This document shows positions 62,778 to 64,000 of a stretch of DNA of 64,000 nt, one piece after another (within the stretch, counting starts at the first letter, position 1; every line of letters starts with the position of its first letter). The notes under the pieces were generated by a model that saw nothing but the letters and a program-made list of their open reading frames with translations, was not told where the DNA came from and made no database searches. The DNA is from Dermatobacter hominis (lineage in GTDB: Bacteria; Actinomycetota; Acidimicrobiia; Acidimicrobiales; Microtrichaceae), in assembly GCF_020715685.1 (NCBI RefSeq), contig NZ_CP085840.1, positions 2,790,001 through 2,854,000 of the forward strand. Reading direction: 5' to 3'. The translations under genes and the position numbers were made by a program.

Positions 62778-63623
62778 TCAGCCCACCGTCTCGCAGGTGT
62801 CGACGAACGCGGCGCGGAGCTCGCCGTCGTCCGCGGCCACGGCCACCAGGGCCTGGCGGCCGTCGAGCAGCACGGTGCCGATGCGGACCCACTGCTCGGA
62901 CGGGAACAGGGGGCAGGGCAGCTCGCCCGGCGACCGCGGCACGAGCCGGGCCGGATCGCCCACGGCGGCGCGCAGCTGCGACGCGTCGGCCACCGTCCCG
63001 AGGTCGGGCAGGCCGGCGAGGTCGTCGGCGGCGGCCGCCGAGCCGGCGGTGGGAGCCGAGGCGCGCTGCTCGCCGGCGTCGAACGGCGCCACGGTGGTGG
63101 TCACCGCTGCCCCCTGGTCGCCGCCGCTGTCCGCCTCGGCCGACGGGGCGGCGGTGCTGCGCTCGGTGAGGTCGGCGGAACCCGAGGCGCTGTCGTCGGA
63201 CCCCCCGCTGCCGGCGCTCAGCCCGAGTCCGACGGCGGCCGCGACCAGCACGAGCGCGGCGGCGACGCCGCCCACGACCGACAGTCGGCGCCGCCGGGCC
63301 GTCGCGATCGGCCGGACGACCGGCGGCGCGGCGGGCTCCGGTGCGTCGTCGCAGGCGGTCGACACGTGGTGGCCGGCCGCCGCCAGCGCCGCGGCGATCC
63401 GGTCGCCCGCGCCGGGCGAGAGCTCGTCCGCGTCGGCGATCGCCCCGGCCCGGATCCCCGCCTGCACGGCGCGGAACGACTCGAGGCGCGCCGTCAGCGC
63501 CGGGTCCGCGGCGACCGCTGCCACCTGCTCGTCTGTGGCCTCGCCGTCGAGGACGGCCGTGACCAGCTCGTCGCCGATCGGCTCGTCGGTCGGGTCGTGG
63601 GGAGGCGGGGTCGGGTCGGTCAT
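62778..63623 (-). CDS. anti-sigma factor-like membrane protein
   Basis: 281 residues. A short cytoplasmic N-terminus (IGDELVTAVLDGEATDEQVAAVAADPALTARLESFRAVQAGI) resembles anti-sigma domains without the CHCC zinc motif. One membrane helix (LSVVGGVAAALVLVAAAVGLGLSAG) and an extracytoplasmic Ser/Ala/Asp-rich sensor region follow, with two Cys near the C-terminus. It overlaps the ECF sigma gene by 4 bases, the usual sign of a sigma/anti-sigma pair. Confidence 0.75.
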   Translation of the reverse strand: MTDPTPPPHDPTDEPIGDELVTAVLDGEATDEQVAAVAADPALTARLESFRAVQAGIRAGAIADADELSPGAGDRIAAALAAAGHHVSTACDDAPEPAAPPVVRPIATARRRRLSVVGGVAAALVLVAAAVGLGLSAGSGGSDDSASGSADLTERSTAAPSAEADSGGDQGAAVTTTVAPFDAGEQRASAPTAGSAAAADDLAGLPDLGTVADASQLRAAVGDPARLVPRSPGELPCPLFPSEQWVRIGTVLLDGRQALVAVAADDGELRAAFVDTCETVG

Positions 63624-64000
63624 GGCGTGGTCGTCGAGGTCGGTGGCGACGGCTCGGTCGGGCCGCCGTCGCCTGCGGGATCGGCTGCGGGTGCGGTCGG
63701 GTCCTGCGTCGTTCCGACGACGCGACCGCCGTCGGGGTTCCCGTCCGCCGGCGCCACCTGAGCGAGCGCTTCGGCGAGCCGAGCCCGGCCCCGGGCGATG
63801 CGGGAGCGGACCGTGCCCGGCGGGAGGTCCAGGATCTCACCGATCGTGGCGTAGTCGAGGTCGGCGACGTCGCGGAGCACGAGGGGCGTCCGGAAGTCCT
63901 CGGGCAGTCGGTCCAGCGCCGCGGCGAGCTCGGCGCGGTCGCCCGCCCGCACCGCGAGCTCGGCCGGCCCCGGCCCGGCGGCCGGGGGCTCCGGCGCGTG
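63620..64000 (-). CDS. ECF RNA polymerase sigma factor, 5' part missing
   Basis: 126 residues at the C-terminal end; the start is beyond the window. Region 4 is clear: AALDRLPEDFRTPLVLRDVADLDYATIGEILDLPPGTVRSRIARGRARLAEAL. A Pro/Thr-rich tail of about 45 residues follows. The stop overlaps the start of the anti-sigma-like gene by 4 bases (ATGA). Region 2 cannot be seen. Confidence 0.85.
   Translation of the reverse strand, partial: HAPEPPAAGPGPAELAVRAGDRAELAAALDRLPEDFRTPLVLRDVADLDYATIGEILDLPPGTVRSRIARGRARLAEALAQVAPADGNPDGGRVVGTTQDPTAPAADPAGDGGPTEPSPPTSTTTP

Overview
The window is very GC-rich DNA carrying the chromosome-origin neighbourhood of an actinobacterium. The order trxB-trxA-cwlM-(parB-parA)-rsmG-jag-yidC-yidD-rnpA-rpmH // dnaA-dnaN-recF-dciA-gyrB-gyrA-(TadE-like)-DUF3566-tRNA-Ile is the classical actinobacterial origin block. 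F420-type luciferase-like oxidoreductases, an Excalibur-repeat surface protein, a SARP regulator, frequent GTG/TTG starts and many apparently leaderless genes agree with this. Absence of the usual Streptomyces or Mycobacterium accessory genes makes a deep branch such as Acidimicrobiia my guess. That placement is inference, not something I could search.

Layout. 1-7.4 kb: Rpf-like lipoprotein, a hairpin repeat array, tRNA-Arg, two small unknowns, an Excalibur surface protein, a large SARP regulator, and a lipoprotein with SARP-box-like direct repeats in its promoter. 7.4-20 kb: metabolic and housekeeping genes, including an NTF2/LLM/MFS operon with 4-base overlaps, a questin-oxidase-like gene under a MerR-type promoter facing a quinone-reductase-like gene, a GH1 glycosidase, and a frameshifted ATP-dependent DNA ligase. 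20-32 kb: pirin, FtsX-like permease, patatin, an alkylation-repair pair (Ada/AlkA-ogt), threonine aldolase, serine hydrolase, methionine aminopeptidase, LLM oxidoreductase and thioesterase. 32-42 kb: GH15 enzyme, fumarase, a coiled-coil SMC/Rad50-like protein with degenerate ATPase motifs, TesB, an IMPase-family phosphatase, a FliA/WhiG-type sigma factor with a sigma-28-like promoter, and a reductase coupled to a 45-residue membrane peptide. 42-62 kb: the origin block. 62-64 kb: a membrane protein and an ECF sigma/anti-sigma pair, the sigma gene cut by the window edge.

How the parts fit. Replication initiation (DnaA, DnaN, RecF, DciA-like), supercoiling (GyrA/B), segregation (ParA/B with two perfect parS-like palindromes upstream of parA), membrane insertion (YidC/YidD), RNA processing (RnpA, RsmG, Jag) and cell-wall control (CwlM) are packed around two candidate origin intervals, dnaN-dnaA (50750-51091) and dnaA-rpmH (52469-52976). 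Non-coding structure is unusually rich: four 22-base iterons, inverted DnaA-like boxes, a 120-base 82% pyrimidine tract beside parS, a 23-codon reading frame coupled to yidC, and tandem duplications spanning the stop codons of several genes.
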